Shown piece by piece: positions 32,033-42,300 of a DNA stretch of 42,548 nucleotides. The notes under the pieces were generated by a model, which did no database searches, was not told the DNA's origin, and was given only the letters and a program-made list of their open reading frames with translations. The position numbers and the translations under genes were made by a program. The DNA is from Synergistaceae bacterium (GTDB lineage Bacteria > Synergistota > Synergistia > Synergistales > Synergistaceae): assembly GCA_031268885.1 (NCBI GenBank), contig JAIRWR010000092.1:1-42548 (forward strand). The letters run 5' to 3'. The stretch's first letter is position 1. Each line of letters starts with the position of its first letter.

Positions 32033-32974
32033 TTATCGGCTTATCAATACCAATCCCGCATCAATTATTTTGCCCGAAAGAATTTTTTTGCTGGATAAAT
32101 TTTTCACCTTGATGACGTCGCCGATTCCGCCCCGCTGCATCGCTATTCCGTGAGCTTCTATGCCAAGTCCGTTTACACGCGCCATCAGGGTTACCGAACT
32201 GCCCGGCTTTACGAGATCTGGGCGATTCACGTCTCCGGCGGTTATCGGCCTGCCAACTCCTATCGACTGCCTGAGTTCCGCGCCGGCAATCTGTTCCGGC
32301 AACCACACATATGTGCCTATCATCCCTATCTCGTCAATCCGCATCCTTAAGTCCGCGAGATCGGCCTCCGAACCCCTCTGGATAGCATTCACGGAGTAAA
32401 CGACTGGTTGAAACCATCTCAACTTGACCTGCCTCTTAACTCTCCTCCCGTCATCGCCGGTCAGCTTCAAGGCCACGGACCTCGCGCCCGGCTGTACCTT
32501 CGGTGGGAGAGAGTAATTCGCGTATTCATCCAGATCGCCGTCAGCGATCCTCTCTACGTCGATCCGCCACTTCCACGCTGTCATCGCCCTTAGCTCCGAG
32601 GCCACTCTCGATTCCATCACAACCTTCACCGTCTCGGGCATGGAGAGCGTAATCGGCTTCCCGGCGACATCGGACAGACCGAGGGCCTCCACCACGGCGC
32701 CCATGTCAAACCGCCCGTCCGATGGCTCTATCCAAACCATCGACGCGGAGTCGGCAAGACGCGCATCCCCCTCTATATCGGCATACTCGCCCAGAAAGAA
32801 ACCGCCCTCCCTAGCCTCTATAACTGGGGGTATCTCTATGCGAAGGAGCGACGACTCCCTCGCGTCGGCGGGCGCGGAGGCAAAGACCGCAAACAGAAAG
32901 AGCGGGAGAACACCCCCGCATATAACAAGCAAATTCAGCGCCGCCCGATTCCAGATCAATCCTTCTTTTCGCAT
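32033..32974 (-). CDS. flgA: FlgA, P-ring assembly chaperone
   Basis: A 313-aa protein from ATG 32974, chosen because GGGGAGGAG precedes it; the frame is open to TTG 33010. A signal segment (LNLLVICGGVLPLFLFAVFASAPADA) leads to the mature chain. The C-terminal SAF domain shows GAELRQSIGVGRPITAGDVNRPDLVKPG and LGIEAHGIAMQRGGIGDVIKVKNLSSKKI. FlgA assists FlgI polymerisation in the periplasm. The N-terminal part is longer than in enteric FlgA. Confidence 0.9.
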   Translation of the reverse strand: MRKEGLIWNRAALNLLVICGGVLPLFLFAVFASAPADARESSLLRIEIPPVIEAREGGFFLGEYADIEGDARLADSASMVWIEPSDGRFDMGAVVEALGLSDVAGKPITLSMPETVKVVMESRVASELRAMTAWKWRIDVERIADGDLDEYANYSLPPKVQPGARSVALKLTGDDGRRVKRQVKLRWFQPVVYSVNAIQRGSEADLADLRMRIDEIGMIGTYVWLPEQIAGAELRQSIGVGRPITAGDVNRPDLVKPGSSVTLMARVNGLGIEAHGIAMQRGGIGDVIKVKNLSSKKILSGKIIDAGLVLISR

Positions 32975-33013
32975 TGCTCCTCCCCCCAACCGGTTCTTTA
33001 TAGATATCAACGT

Positions 33014-33802
33014 CTAACGTTTGATATTATTCGCGATGCGGAGGAGTTCGTCCGCTGTCGTAATAGTCTTGGAGTTTGCCTCGTATGCCCTCTGGGCCAC
33101 GATCATCTCGACCATCTCCTCCACGACCTGTACGTTCGACATTTCGACAGTCATCTGTTCGAGCGTTCCGAAACCCTCTTCTCCCGGTTCTCCGATTATG
33201 GGCGCGCCGCTCGCAGCGGTCTCCAGAAACAGATTCTTGCCGATAGAACGAAGCCCAGCCGGGTTTATAAAGCGGGCGAGCTCAATCTGCACTATCTCCT
33301 CCGGCTCCACCTCTCCCACAAGCTTTACCGTGACCGCTCCCGTCATGCTGACGCTGAAGTCAGTCGCGTCCTCCGGAACGACAGCGGCAGGCTCCAGAAG
33401 ATAACCGTCGTGCGTGACGACCTGGCCGTTCGCGTCTATCTTCCAGTTGCTGTCGCGGGTGTACGCTATCGTGCCATCCGGCATGGTAACCTGGTAGAAG
33501 CCCTCCCCTGCGATCGCGACGTCCGTGGGATTGTCGGTCGTCTGCAGGGAACCCTGAGCGAAGATCCTTGTGGTGCCGGCGACCTTCGTGCCCAACCCGA
33601 CCTGTATTCCGGTCGGTACCATCGAGTCGGGCTCCACAGGGACCCCTGGCTCGCGGTTGATCTGATAGATGAGATCCTGAAAATCAGCCCTCAGTTTCTT
33701 GTATCCCGACGTATTCACGTTCGCGAGATCGTGAGACACCACATCGAGGTGAGTCTGCTGCGCGATCATACCGCTCGCGCCGGACCATAGAGAACGAAGC
33801 AT
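33014..33802 (-). CDS. flgG: flagellar distal rod protein FlgG
   Basis: A 262-aa axial protein with the N-terminal rod signature MLRSLWSGASGMIAQQTHLD, NDLANVNTSGYK-type motif (HDLANVNTSGYK), the central GSLQTTDNPTDVAIAGEGFY block and the C-terminal VEEMVEMIVAQRAYEANSKT...ADELLRIAN. This is the standard length and pattern for FlgG. It builds the distal rod that passes through the P and L rings encoded downstream in the same operon. Confidence 0.95.
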   Translation of the reverse strand: MLRSLWSGASGMIAQQTHLDVVSHDLANVNTSGYKKLRADFQDLIYQINREPGVPVEPDSMVPTGIQVGLGTKVAGTTRIFAQGSLQTTDNPTDVAIAGEGFYQVTMPDGTIAYTRDSNWKIDANGQVVTHDGYLLEPAAVVPEDATDFSVSMTGAVTVKLVGEVEPEEIVQIELARFINPAGLRSIGKNLFLETAASGAPIIGEPGEEGFGTLEQMTVEMSNVQVVEEMVEMIVAQRAYEANSKTITTADELLRIANNIKR

Positions 33803-33876
33803 TCAAATTACCTCCCGCATATTGATCTTTTTGTAAATATCGTGTCTGTTTGTAAATACCGTGTTCATAATTTCGA

Positions 33877-34698
33877 TTACGACGTAGGCCTGCCTACAGC
33901 GCTGAAGAGTCTGCTCGTCAGCTCGTCCTGAATGGTCACCGTGCGTCCCGCGGCCTCATACGCGCGGTTGGCTTCTATCATACGCACCATCTCGTTTACC
34001 ACATTCACGTTCGATCTCTCTAACGCGCCCCCAACTATCTGAGGGGCTGGCACAAGCGCCGGGGCGCCGGACTCCGGCGTCTCCGACAGAAGGGATCTTC
34101 CGGCCTGGCGCAAGTACGTCGGGGAGGCGAACTCAACGACCTGAAACTGTCCCACGACTTCGCCGTCGGCAAGCACCTGCCCAGTCTCGTCCACGAAAAT
34201 CTGCCCGACCTCCCCTACGTTTATCCTGCCGCCAAGGCCAAGCGCAAACTCGCCCTCATGGGTCACGAGTTCGCCTGCCGGCCCCCTTTGAAAGTTGCCG
34301 GCTCTCGTGTAGAACGTGTTGCCGTTCCCATCCTCGACGACAAAGAATCCTCCGCCGTTTATCATCACATCGAGGGAATTATCGGTGTACTGAACGACGC
34401 CGGGTTCCTGGGACATGGCCGTTTCGTTCATCACGTTCGCTAACGGCATTGTCCCTATCGGCACTCGTCCTCTGATGTAGGGAAAGAACTTCCTGTCGCC
34501 GAGTTCTTCGTTTAGAACCTCGTCTACTATCGTGTACCGTTCGATCCTGTCCATCAAAACCTCTGGAAATGACTTATTGACGGCTACGCGGCCGCGAAAA
34601 CCGACGGTGTCGACGTTAGCAAGGTTATTCCCCACTACGTCAAGCATCTTCTCCTGCACCAACATTGCGGACGCACCCGCGTAGAAACCTCTGAACAT
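33877..34698 (-). CDS. flgF: flagellar proximal rod/hook-basal-body protein FlgF
   Basis: A 273-aa FlgG paralogue with MFRGFYAGASAMLVQEKMLD, GNNLANVDTVGFRGR, YTDNSLDVMINGGGFFVVED and the C-terminal VNEMVRMIEANRAYEAAGRTV. The first position of the rod genes, before flgG, supports FlgF. It lies between mreB and flgG with short gaps, apparently in the same transcription unit. Confidence 0.9.
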   Translation of the reverse strand: MFRGFYAGASAMLVQEKMLDVVGNNLANVDTVGFRGRVAVNKSFPEVLMDRIERYTIVDEVLNEELGDRKFFPYIRGRVPIGTMPLANVMNETAMSQEPGVVQYTDNSLDVMINGGGFFVVEDGNGNTFYTRAGNFQRGPAGELVTHEGEFALGLGGRINVGEVGQIFVDETGQVLADGEVVGQFQVVEFASPTYLRQAGRSLLSETPESGAPALVPAPQIVGGALERSNVNVVNEMVRMIEANRAYEAAGRTVTIQDELTSRLFSAVGRPTS

Positions 34699-34784
34699 CC
34701 CCTCGCCTCCATACTGTTCCGATTATCGAGGGGAAGAGACCGCGTCAGTCAGATGAGATTTTTCTCAACCCAGCCGCCGATGCT

Positions 34785-35825
34785 CTAGCGTCTTCTGCCT
34801 CCTCTTTTTATAGCGGACAGAATCGTCCCTGCCTCCTTGAACTTGTCCAACGTCTGAAGCGCCTTGCCCGTGCCGAGCGCCACGCACTCCATCGGCGATT
34901 CGGCTACGGTCGTCTCTATCTCAGTCTGTTGTGTCACAAGCTCGGGCAGTCCACGCAAGAGCGCCCCTCCACCCGTGAGGATAACTCCCCTGTCTATAAT
35001 ATCGGCTGCAAGTTCCGGCGGCGTTAGCTCAAGTACCCTTCGAATTCCATTTATTATCAATCCTATCGATTCTTCTATCGCTTTGGCGACGTCCACGCTC
35101 GTTATGGTCACCTGGCGGGGCAGCCCCTGAATGAGATCCCTACCCCTTATGTTCATGCTCACATCCTCTGTGATTCCAGGAAAACAGGTCCCTATTCTGA
35201 CTTTGAGGTTTTCAGCCATCTGCTCCCCTATGGCGAGGTTGAACTGCCTCCTGACGTAACGGATGATAGCCTCGTCGAATCTGTCCCCGCCAACTCTCAG
35301 TGACTCGGACACAACTATTCCGCCGAGGGATATCACAGCCACGTCCGTGGTGCCGCCTCCAATATCGACAATAAGATTCCCGCTTGGCTCCGCGATTTCG
35401 AGGCCCGCGCCGATCGCGGCCGCCATCGGTTCTTCTATGAGATACGCCTCTTTGGCTCCTATTTCGAGCGCGGCCTCAAGCACAGCCCTGCGCTCGACAT
35501 CGGTCGCGCCGGACGGCACGCAAATCATGACTCGATGGCGCACTATCCGCTCGATTCCAGTCGTCACCTTTTTTATCAACAGCCTGAGCATCACTTCGGT
35601 CATGGTGTAGTCCGCTATCACCCCATCCTTGAGGGGACGGACGGTCATGATGTTTCCCGGATTTTTGCCAAGCATCAGCTTGGCGTCGTCTCCCACAGCG
35701 AGAATCCTCCCACTGTTCCTGTCAACGGCCACTACTGACGGTTCTCTCAGCACGACGCCTTTATCCTTGATAAAAATCAGGACCGTAGCGGTTCCAAGAT
35801 CTATACCTATATCCTTCCCCCACAA
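34785..35825 (-). CDS. mreB: MreB-family rod-shape actin homologue
   Basis: A 346-aa protein with actin-type ATP motifs: DIGIDLGTATVLIF, VVDIGGGTTDVAVISLGG (as LIVDIGGGTTDVAVISL), IEEPMAAAIGAGL and ILTGGGALLRGLPEL. It polymerises under the inner membrane and guides cell-wall synthesis. The start is TTG 35825, with AGAGGTG seven bases upstream; no ATG or GTG is available nearby in frame. It could also be called Mbl. Position at the head of the flagellar rod/ring genes ties rod shape and flagellar assembly in one block. Confidence 0.95.
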   Translation of the reverse strand: MWGKDIGIDLGTATVLIFIKDKGVVLREPSVVAVDRNSGRILAVGDDAKLMLGKNPGNIMTVRPLKDGVIADYTMTEVMLRLLIKKVTTGIERIVRHRVMICVPSGATDVERRAVLEAALEIGAKEAYLIEEPMAAAIGAGLEIAEPSGNLIVDIGGGTTDVAVISLGGIVVSESLRVGGDRFDEAIIRYVRRQFNLAIGEQMAENLKVRIGTCFPGITEDVSMNIRGRDLIQGLPRQVTITSVDVAKAIEESIGLIINGIRRVLELTPPELAADIIDRGVILTGGGALLRGLPELVTQQTEIETTVAESPMECVALGTGKALQTLDKFKEAGTILSAIKRGGRRR

Positions 35826-35998
35826 AGGGCATCACCTCTCACAAGCAACCACCGCGGCAGATCCGAAAAGGCTGATTCGATATCGGAAACTTCTAGGGCA
35901 GAGGTTCGAACCTGATCAGCTCCACGTTCCAAAACGGCCTGGCGTCGTTTTGGCGATCCTATCAGCGCTTTCCAAATCTCAGCCGACGTCATGCTCAA
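35807..35998 (-). CDS. doubtful 63-aa ORF upstream of mreB
   Basis: An open frame that overlaps the mreB start by 19 bp. Its product (AEIWKALIGSPKRRQAVLER, LPRWLLVRGDALCGGRI) matches nothing I know. There is no strong ribosome-binding site. It may simply be the leader of mreB. Confidence 0.2.
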   Translation of the reverse strand: MSMTSAEIWKALIGSPKRRQAVLERGADQVRTSALEVSDIESAFSDLPRWLLVRGDALCGGRI

Positions 35999-36055
35999 TC
36001 ATACTTTTAAAGCACATGTCAGGATTATAAACGATAAGTTGGCAAGTCAGATCGA

Positions 36056-38134
36056 TCATCCCTGTTTTATCAGAGAAAAATCACCGATCGAATCGAAGAG
36101 ATCTCCGCACATGATCAACAGGGCAAGCCTGTTGCTTCTTACGGCCGGATTCGAGTCCATAACCATCACCCCGTCAAAGAAGTTCGATATTACGGGAGAG
36201 AGTTTCGACAGGGCCAGGCAGACGCCGCTCCATTCGAACGAGGAGAGGGACTTCTTCACCACCGCGCTCTGCGCGTCGAGAACGGATTTCAGGTCCCTCT
36301 CCTCGGCGGCGGTGAGGCTCGGCTCGTCGAGCTTGATTGACTTCAGCTCTTCAGCGGGCAGTTTGTTCAAGATATTACCGACGCGGATGGCCGACGTCAC
36401 CAACGACGCGAACCATTCGGACCCGCTCGCTTCGTCGAAAGCCTTCAGCATCCTGAGCGCCTGAAGGGGCCGGCTCAAACCCATCGCTCCCGCGGCGAGG
36501 CTGGTGGCGCCGTGCCCGTATCCGCGCTCCCGCAGTTGATTGTGCAATCTCTGGCGGAAGAACTCAGTCGCGTTCCTCATTGTTTCGTCGTCGGCGCCAA
36601 GCAGTTCCGCGCCCTTGCCAAATAGCCCCCCGATGTCCGCGTCCATTTCGAGCCCCCATAGTATCTCGTTGATACATCTCGCGGCCCTTCGCAGTCCATA
36701 CGGATCCTGCGAGCCGGTCGGCGGCAGGCCGATTTTGTGAATCCCTATTATCGAGTCCACCCTGTCGCAGATGCCTATGATGGCGCCCGCTCTTCCCGCC
36801 GGAAGCCTGTCCCCCGCAAACCTCGGGAGATACTGTTCGTATATGGCCGCGCACACCGCGTCGGGCTCGCCCTCCAGACTGGCGTACTCGCGGCCCATTA
36901 CGCCCTGCGCCTCTGGAAACTCGAAGACCATGCCGGTTACCAGGTCAGCCTTGGAGAGCAGCGCGGCCCGATCCACGGTCTCGCGGATATCATCCGTTCC
37001 AAGGGAATCGACGAGCCAGCGCGACATGGCGCGAACGCGTTCGCACTTGTCGTATATCGACCCGAGCCGAGCCTGATACAACACCTTTTTCAGCTCCGGG
37101 AGGCGTGATTCCAGCGAACGTGATCTATCCTCCTTCCAGAAGAAAGCGGCGTCGTACAGGCGGGCTCTCAAGACTCTCTCGTTGCCATCCACGATGACGT
37201 TCATATCCCGGGCTCTGTTGTTGCTGACACCGATAAAATGTGCCATTAGCCTGCCTGAGGCATCCCTCACCGGAAAGTATCTTTGGTTCTTTTTCATGGT
37301 CGCGATCAGCACTTCATCGGGTATGTCCAGAAACGACTCGTCGAAGGAGCCGCGGAATGGAACGGGGTACTCAACGAGTTGCGCGTTCTCCTCGAACAGA
37401 TCAGGGTCGTCGTCCACAGTGCCGCCGATCTCCAGCGCCAGCTCCGCGACGCCAGCCGTTATCATCCTCTTGCGCCTCTCGTGATCAACTATCACGAATT
37501 CGCGCTCCATTATCGCCTCGTACTCGGATGCGCTGGGGACTGTGACCGACTGGGAACCCATGAACCGGTGCCCCCTGCTCCTTCCTCCGCCCGTGACATC
37601 CCCGAACCGGACGGGTATTGTCTCGCAGTCCCATAGGGCCGTTATCCAGCGGACGGGGCGCGTGAAACGCACCGAGGGATCGGCCCAGTACATATTCTTC
37701 TGAAAAGGCAGCTTTTTGATCAGCCCCGAGAGAAATTCGGGCAGGAGGTCCTTTGTCGCCCGACCGGCCTCCCTCATCACTGCGCACAGATACTCCACTC
37801 CCTTTACCTCCATTAACATGAGGTCGGAGACGCCGACTCCCCGGCTTTTGGCAAATCCCAGCGCCGAGGCCGTATACTCCCCGTTCGCGTCGAGCGCCTG
37901 GGTCCTCGGAGGTCCCTTTACGGTTTTTTCGAAGTCGTCCTGCCTGTCCGCAAGGTCTTTGACGTACAGAACTATTCGCCTTGGCGTACCCGTCGTCTTG
38001 ATCTCTTCGTACCGCACGCGCATTTCGTCCAGGCCAGCCTTGGCCATCCTGTCCAACTCGCCTATGACTCTCGTCATCGAGCCGGCCGGTACCTCCTCCG
38101 CACCTATCTCCAACAGAAGATCCCGCTTTATCAT
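36056..38134 (-). CDS. glyS: glycyl-tRNA synthetase beta subunit
   Basis: A 692-aa GlyS with the N-terminal [76 protein letters not shown] and RIGLP-type [18 protein letters not shown] blocks, and the C-terminal anticodon-binding segment [18 protein letters not shown]. It binds tRNA-Gly and completes the heterotetrameric enzyme with GlyQ. The start overlaps the glyQ stop by 4 bp (ATGA) and has AAGGAG upstream. Length is normal. Confidence 0.97.
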   Translation of the reverse strand: MIKRDLLLEIGAEEVPAGSMTRVIGELDRMAKAGLDEMRVRYEEIKTTGTPRRIVLYVKDLADRQDDFEKTVKGPPRTQALDANGEYTASALGFAKSRGVGVSDLMLMEVKGVEYLCAVMREAGRATKDLLPEFLSGLIKKLPFQKNMYWADPSVRFTRPVRWITALWDCETIPVRFGDVTGGGRSRGHRFMGSQSVTVPSASEYEAIMEREFVIVDHERRKRMITAGVAELALEIGGTVDDDPDLFEENAQLVEYPVPFRGSFDESFLDIPDEVLIATMKKNQRYFPVRDASGRLMAHFIGVSNNRARDMNVIVDGNERVLRARLYDAAFFWKEDRSRSLESRLPELKKVLYQARLGSIYDKCERVRAMSRWLVDSLGTDDIRETVDRAALLSKADLVTGMVFEFPEAQGVMGREYASLEGEPDAVCAAIYEQYLPRFAGDRLPAGRAGAIIGICDRVDSIIGIHKIGLPPTGSQDPYGLRRAARCINEILWGLEMDADIGGLFGKGAELLGADDETMRNATEFFRQRLHNQLRERGYGHGATSLAAGAMGLSRPLQALRMLKAFDEASGSEWFASLVTSAIRVGNILNKLPAEELKSIKLDEPSLTAAEERDLKSVLDAQSAVVKKSLSSFEWSGVCLALSKLSPVISNFFDGVMVMDSNPAVRSNRLALLIMCGDLFDSIGDFSLIKQG

Positions 38135-39030
38135 CTTGACTCGTCTCCTTCCGCTTCGTCGAACTTACCCATAAGCGGATAACCCATATCGCGCCGCTGC
38201 TCCAGGTACGCCTTACAGCAGACGCTGGCCAGGGCCCGAACCCTGCTTATGTAACCCGTGCGCTCGGTCACGCTTATCGCGTTGCGGGCGTCCAACACGT
38301 TGAAGGTGTGCGAGCACTTGAGGACGTAGTCATAAGCCGGCAGAACCATGCCGCGTTCGATGACTTTACGCGACTCAGTCTCGTACATGTTAAAGAGGTT
38401 GAAGAGCATGTCCGTGTCGGCTATCTCGAAGTTGTACGTCGAGCCCTCCACCTCCGAACGATGATGGATGTCCCCGTATTTTACGCGCCCGGCCCAATCG
38501 AGGTCATAGACGCTGTTCACCTTTTGGACGTACATCGCTATGCGCTCGAGGCCATAGGTGATCTCGGCCGGGACCACCTCCATATCGATGCCCCCGAACT
38601 GCTGAAAGTACGTGAACTGGGTTATCTCCATTCCATCGAGCCATACCTCCCACCCAAGGCCCCAGGCCCCCGTCGTCGGGTTCTCCCAGTCGTCCTCGAC
38701 GAAGCGTATGTCATGCTCGTTCGGTTCTATCCCGAGAACCTTGAGGCTGTCGAGATAGATATCCTGAATGTTTGCTGGTGAGGGCTTCAGCACCACCTGA
38801 TACTGATAGTAGTGCTGGAGCCTGTTGGGATTCTCCCCATACCTCCCATCCGTCGGCCTGCGCGACGGTTCGACATAGGCAACCTTCCACGGTTCTGGGC
38901 CAAGCACCCTGAGTGTCGTGGCCGGGTTCATGGTTCCGGCCCCCACCTCGATATCATACGGTTGCTGAAGCACGCAGCCCCGCCCTGTCCAAAAACCTTC
39001 GAGGCGCATTATCAATTCCTGAAAATTCAA
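38131..39030 (-). CDS. glyQ: glycyl-tRNA synthetase alpha subunit
   Basis: A 299-aa Gly[61 protein letters not shown] and [20 protein letters not shown] are all as in the class II catalytic subunit. It starts at TTG 39030 with AGGAGG eight bases upstream, and the protein aligns with family starts there. The leader from the promoter is only about 45 nt, so there is no room for the glycine T-box that precedes glyQS in Gram-positive bacteria. Confidence 0.97.
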   Translation of the reverse strand: MNFQELIMRLEGFWTGRGCVLQQPYDIEVGAGTMNPATTLRVLGPEPWKVAYVEPSRRPTDGRYGENPNRLQHYYQYQVVLKPSPANIQDIYLDSLKVLGIEPNEHDIRFVEDDWENPTTGAWGLGWEVWLDGMEITQFTYFQQFGGIDMEVVPAEITYGLERIAMYVQKVNSVYDLDWAGRVKYGDIHHRSEVEGSTYNFEIADTDMLFNLFNMYETESRKVIERGMVLPAYDYVLKCSHTFNVLDARNAISVTERTGYISRVRALASVCCKAYLEQRRDMGYPLMGKFDEAEGDESR

Positions 39031-39080
39031 ACTCGGCTCCTCCTTTAGGCATAGACGCCATTTTTCGCGCGAACTCTGTA

Positions 39081-39109
39081 ATTATATCCGAATGAACCAG
39101 CGCGTCCAA
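39081..39109 (-). promoter_or_regulatory. promoter of glyQS
   Basis: On the minus strand TTGGAC (39104-39109), a 17-bp spacer and TATAAT (39081-39086). Transcription would start about 45 bp before the glyQ TTG. The rest of the divergent interval 39110-39410 holds a TATAAT at 39247-39252 on the plus strand, a candidate -10 for the sugar-kinase gene without a good -35. Confidence 0.7.
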
Positions 39110-39410
39110 CACGCCGAAGCGCGAGGATTATAAATCCCAAACGAAGGCTATGAAAGCGACATCGACGAGGTCACTCCATCCGGCGGCGCCAGCAAACCCG
39201 CGGTCGCGCGCCGGCCTAAAGCCGAGCGCCAGCCGACCGCATGGTGTATAATCCGATTCACGGGATCCGGCGAGAACTTCACTCGATGAACCTCCGGCGA
39301 GACAGCGAGACCGAGAGGATGTCGAGTCGCCGGAGCCGGTGCGTATCTTGCGCGTCAGTATGAGAACAAAAGGAGGGGGCGAGGCGTTTCCGGCGAACTC
39401 GCAAAAAGCC

Positions 39411-40391
39411 ATGCTGGACCTTGTAGCGATAGGTGGGATGATGGTCGAATTTACATGCGTGGGAAAGACGGAGGCTGGGATGCTGTTATATGAGCGCAAC
39501 CCGCACAGCGCCTCAGTTAACGTTGTCTCGCAGGTCGCAAAGCTTGGCGGCAGGGCTGGGATCATAGCCACCATCGGCAAGGACGAGCATGGAGAGTATC
39601 TCTATGACCTTATAGAGAGAATGGGGCTGGACGTGAGAAACGTGAAATTTTCCGACAACGCCGGCACTATGATTCAATTTTCCTACCTCGAAGAGGGTGG
39701 AGGACGTTACCTAACGGACTACAAGGGTCCACGCGCGGATCTTGAAATCTACACCGACAGAATTGACAGAGACCAGGCAGGAGAGACAAAGGTCTTTCTT
39801 TACACGCACCTCTCGCACACAGTTGGCGCCCCAATCTTTCAGACTACAGAGGACCTGAGGAACACAGCCGCGGACAACAACGCGATGATCGCGTACGCTC
39901 CCAACCGCCACATACCGTTCAAGACACATGAGGAGAGGCGGACCGTAGCCGACTCGGTCGAGTCGTCACAGATACTGAAATTGACGGTCGAAGAGCTCGA
40001 ATTCATCCTGGGAGAAAAGGACATATACATGGCCACTGGAAAGCTGCTTCGCAACAACGCGAAGATAGTGGCAGTGACAATGGGCAAGAATGGATGTTTT
40101 CTGCGCAACAGAAACGGCTGTGCCTATCAGCCCGCTTATGCCGTGGATGCGCTGGATACTACAGGTGTCGGGGATTCTTTCATGGGAGCTATGATTTACA
40201 TGCTGACCAGGGATGGGGTCGATTTAGACGCCATGACCAAGGGTGACCTCGATGAAACGGCCAATTTCGCAAACGCGTGCGCATCGGCATCGACAATGCT
40301 GCGAGGATCGTTCACCGCGATGCCGGGCATCGCCAGCGTGCGGTGGGTGATCAAGAATACGCCGAGGGCGTTGTCGGCTATGATCGTCTAA
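39411..40391 (+). CDS. PfkB-family sugar kinase, probably 2-keto-3-deoxygluconate kinase
   Basis: A 326-aa ribokinase-fold protein with LVAIGGMMVEF near the start, SVNVVSQVAKLGGRAGIIATIGKDEHG and the C-terminal ATP/anion-hole motif LDTTGVGDSFMGAMIYML. Start choice: ATG 39411 places the first strand as in other PfkB proteins; the frame is open to GTG 39339, and AGGAGGGGG lies 32 bp before ATG 39411 without a matching start. The next gene is a mannitol-dehydrogenase-family oxidoreductase. Together they fit hexuronate breakdown, where KdgK phosphorylates KDG, but fructokinase is also possible. Confidence 0.8.
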   Translation: MLDLVAIGGMMVEFTCVGKTEAGMLLYERNPHSASVNVVSQVAKLGGRAGIIATIGKDEHGEYLYDLIERMGLDVRNVKFSDNAGTMIQFSYLEEGGGRYLTDYKGPRADLEIYTDRIDRDQAGETKVFLYTHLSHTVGAPIFQTTEDLRNTAADNNAMIAYAPNRHIPFKTHEERRTVADSVESSQILKLTVEELEFILGEKDIYMATGKLLRNNAKIVAVTMGKNGCFLRNRNGCAYQPAYAVDALDTTGVGDSFMGAMIYMLTRDGVDLDAMTKGDLDETANFANACASASTMLRGSFTAMPGIASVRWVIKNTPRALSAMIV

Positions 40392-40533
40392 TATAAATCC
40401 GGCCAGAGTCAGATCGATGAGAGCCCAGACCGTACGGGGCCCTCTGGGGGCGTGCCACTAGTCTGTGCTCATCGGTATTGTCATTCGCGGACGACGAGAT
40501 GTTATGAAAAACTAGTCCCTGGGAGGGGATACA

Positions 40534-42150
40534 ATGTTACGGCTCAACAGAGAGTATATTGACGATCTGTCAAAGAGGGGTGAATGGAAGGCCGCCGGGA
40601 TAGCGCTGCCGGCTTACGACATCGGCGAGGCCGCGCTCCGTACCGTCAGGTCGCCGCGCTGGCTGCACTTTGGCGTAGGCAATACATTCCGGGGCCTCAT
40701 CGCTATGCTTCAGCAGCGGCTTCTCGAATCTGGAGAGGCCGACAGCGGCATTATCGCAGTAGAGGCCTTCGATTACGATATCATAGACCGGATCTGTGCC
40801 GTGTACGACAACATGACCATGCTGGTTCGCTCATCTCAGAGCGACGGAGTTCTGATGAATGTGGTGGCCTCCGTTGCCGAGGCGCTCCGAACAGACATCG
40901 ATATCGGGCGTCTGCGGGAGATATTCTGTTCTCCCAGCCTGCGGATGGTTAGTTTCACGATCACCGAGAAGGGCTATGACCTGACGGACATGAACGGCGA
41001 GATGATTCAGACCATTCGTGACGATACATCGTCCGGGCTTTGGAGAGTCAGGCATATTCTGTCCATCGTCACATCCATGCTGTATGAACGCTTCAAAGCT
41101 GGGGGCGCGCCCATCGCGCTGGTAAGTATGGATGACCTCGACCGCAACGGGGATGTCTTGAGAGACGCAATGCTGAAAATCGCCGGAGAGTGGTGCGCTG
41201 GTGACTTTATGGACGACAACTTCATCGGATATCTCGAAGATGACAGCATGGTGTCGTTTCCGTTCTGCGTGATCGACAATATCGCATCGTCCCCTTCGGA
41301 GCCGGTGAGGGAGATGCTAACGGATGCCGGCGTGGCTGATATGTCGCCATTGATAACGGCGCGCGGCGCGTGCGCGGCTCCGTTCGTGAACGCTGAACTC
41401 GCCTGGCGCGTCGTCATGGAGGATAAGTTTCCGGCCGGCCGGCCCCCTCTCGAAAAGGCTGGCGTATGTTTCGCGGATAGAAAAACCGTACGGGACTCTG
41501 GGCTCGTCAAGCTGTCGGCGTGCTTCAATCCCCTCCATGCCGCCCTCGCGATAATCGGCTGCCTGCTCAATTACGAAGACATCGCGGAGGAGATGAGTGA
41601 TCCTGTAATAAAGGCCCTTGTCATGAAAGTTGGGTATGAGGAGAGCCTGCCGACCGTCGCGGCCTCCGGCGTCTTCAATCCCGAGGCGTTTCTGAGGGAG
41701 ACAATAGAAGACCGTCTGACCAATCCATATTTACATGACACCCCAGGACGTATCGCGGCGGATATGAGCAGGAAGCTTGATACGTGCTTCGGCGCGACCA
41801 TCAGGGCTCACATGGAACGATCCGGCCTGAATGCTGATGGGATGATCGGAATCCCTCTCGTAATAGCCGCGTGGTTCAGGTATATCCTGGGTACAGACGA
41901 CAACCTGATGCCGATGCGGGTGAGCTTCGATCCGGCGTTGTCCGAGATCGAGAAGTGCCTCGACGGCGTCAGAGCGGGAGATCCGGGGAGCTACCGGACA
42001 CATCTGAGCAGTCTCCTGTCCGATCCGTTCCTGTTCTCCGTCGATCTCCGCGAGGCCGGCCTGAGAGACAGGGTGGAGTCGCTCTTCGTTCAGATGCTCG
42101 CAGGGGAGGGCGCGGTCAGGCGGACGTTGATGTCGAACCTTTTATTATAG
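40534..42150 (+). CDS. mannitol dehydrogenase family oxidoreductase, UxuB-like
   Basis: A 538-aa long-chain polyol dehydrogenase: RWLHFGVGNTFRGLIAMLQQ (NAD-binding), VSFTITEKGYDL, ALVSMDDLDRNGDVLRDAML (dinucleotide-proximal block), FPFCVIDNI and KLSACFNPLHAALAIIGCLL, containing the catalytic K...N..H arrangement. In this family FCVIDNI takes the place of P..MVDRI seen in mannitol dehydrogenases. D-mannonate oxidoreductase (fructuronate reductase) is favoured by the neighbouring KDG-type kinase. GGGAGGGG precedes ATG 40534. No terminator is obvious after the stop. Confidence 0.82.
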   Translation: MLRLNREYIDDLSKRGEWKAAGIALPAYDIGEAALRTVRSPRWLHFGVGNTFRGLIAMLQQRLLESGEADSGIIAVEAFDYDIIDRICAVYDNMTMLVRSSQSDGVLMNVVASVAEALRTDIDIGRLREIFCSPSLRMVSFTITEKGYDLTDMNGEMIQTIRDDTSSGLWRVRHILSIVTSMLYERFKAGGAPIALVSMDDLDRNGDVLRDAMLKIAGEWCAGDFMDDNFIGYLEDDSMVSFPFCVIDNIASSPSEPVREMLTDAGVADMSPLITARGACAAPFVNAELAWRVVMEDKFPAGRPPLEKAGVCFADRKTVRDSGLVKLSACFNPLHAALAIIGCLLNYEDIAEEMSDPVIKALVMKVGYEESLPTVAASGVFNPEAFLRETIEDRLTNPYLHDTPGRIAADMSRKLDTCFGATIRAHMERSGLNADGMIGIPLVIAAWFRYILGTDDNLMPMRVSFDPALSEIEKCLDGVRAGDPGSYRTHLSSLLSDPFLFSVDLREAGLRDRVESLFVQMLAGEGAVRRTLMSNLLL

Positions 42151-42300
42151 AACACAGGCATACAACAGAGTGACGAGCAGGGACGTTGTGCGCAACACTA
42201 CTGCATCTGGTGAGTGATCGTTTATCTGGTTGCCGTCGGCACTGCGTCATCCGCTTCGAGCTCGTAGGTTACGACGCAGATTGAAAGGTGGCTTGTTTTG

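Noticed and set aside
39030-39086. Possible glycine T-box riboswitch before glyQS
   Set aside because: The predicted transcript leader is only about 45 nt and has no T-box sequence or terminator.
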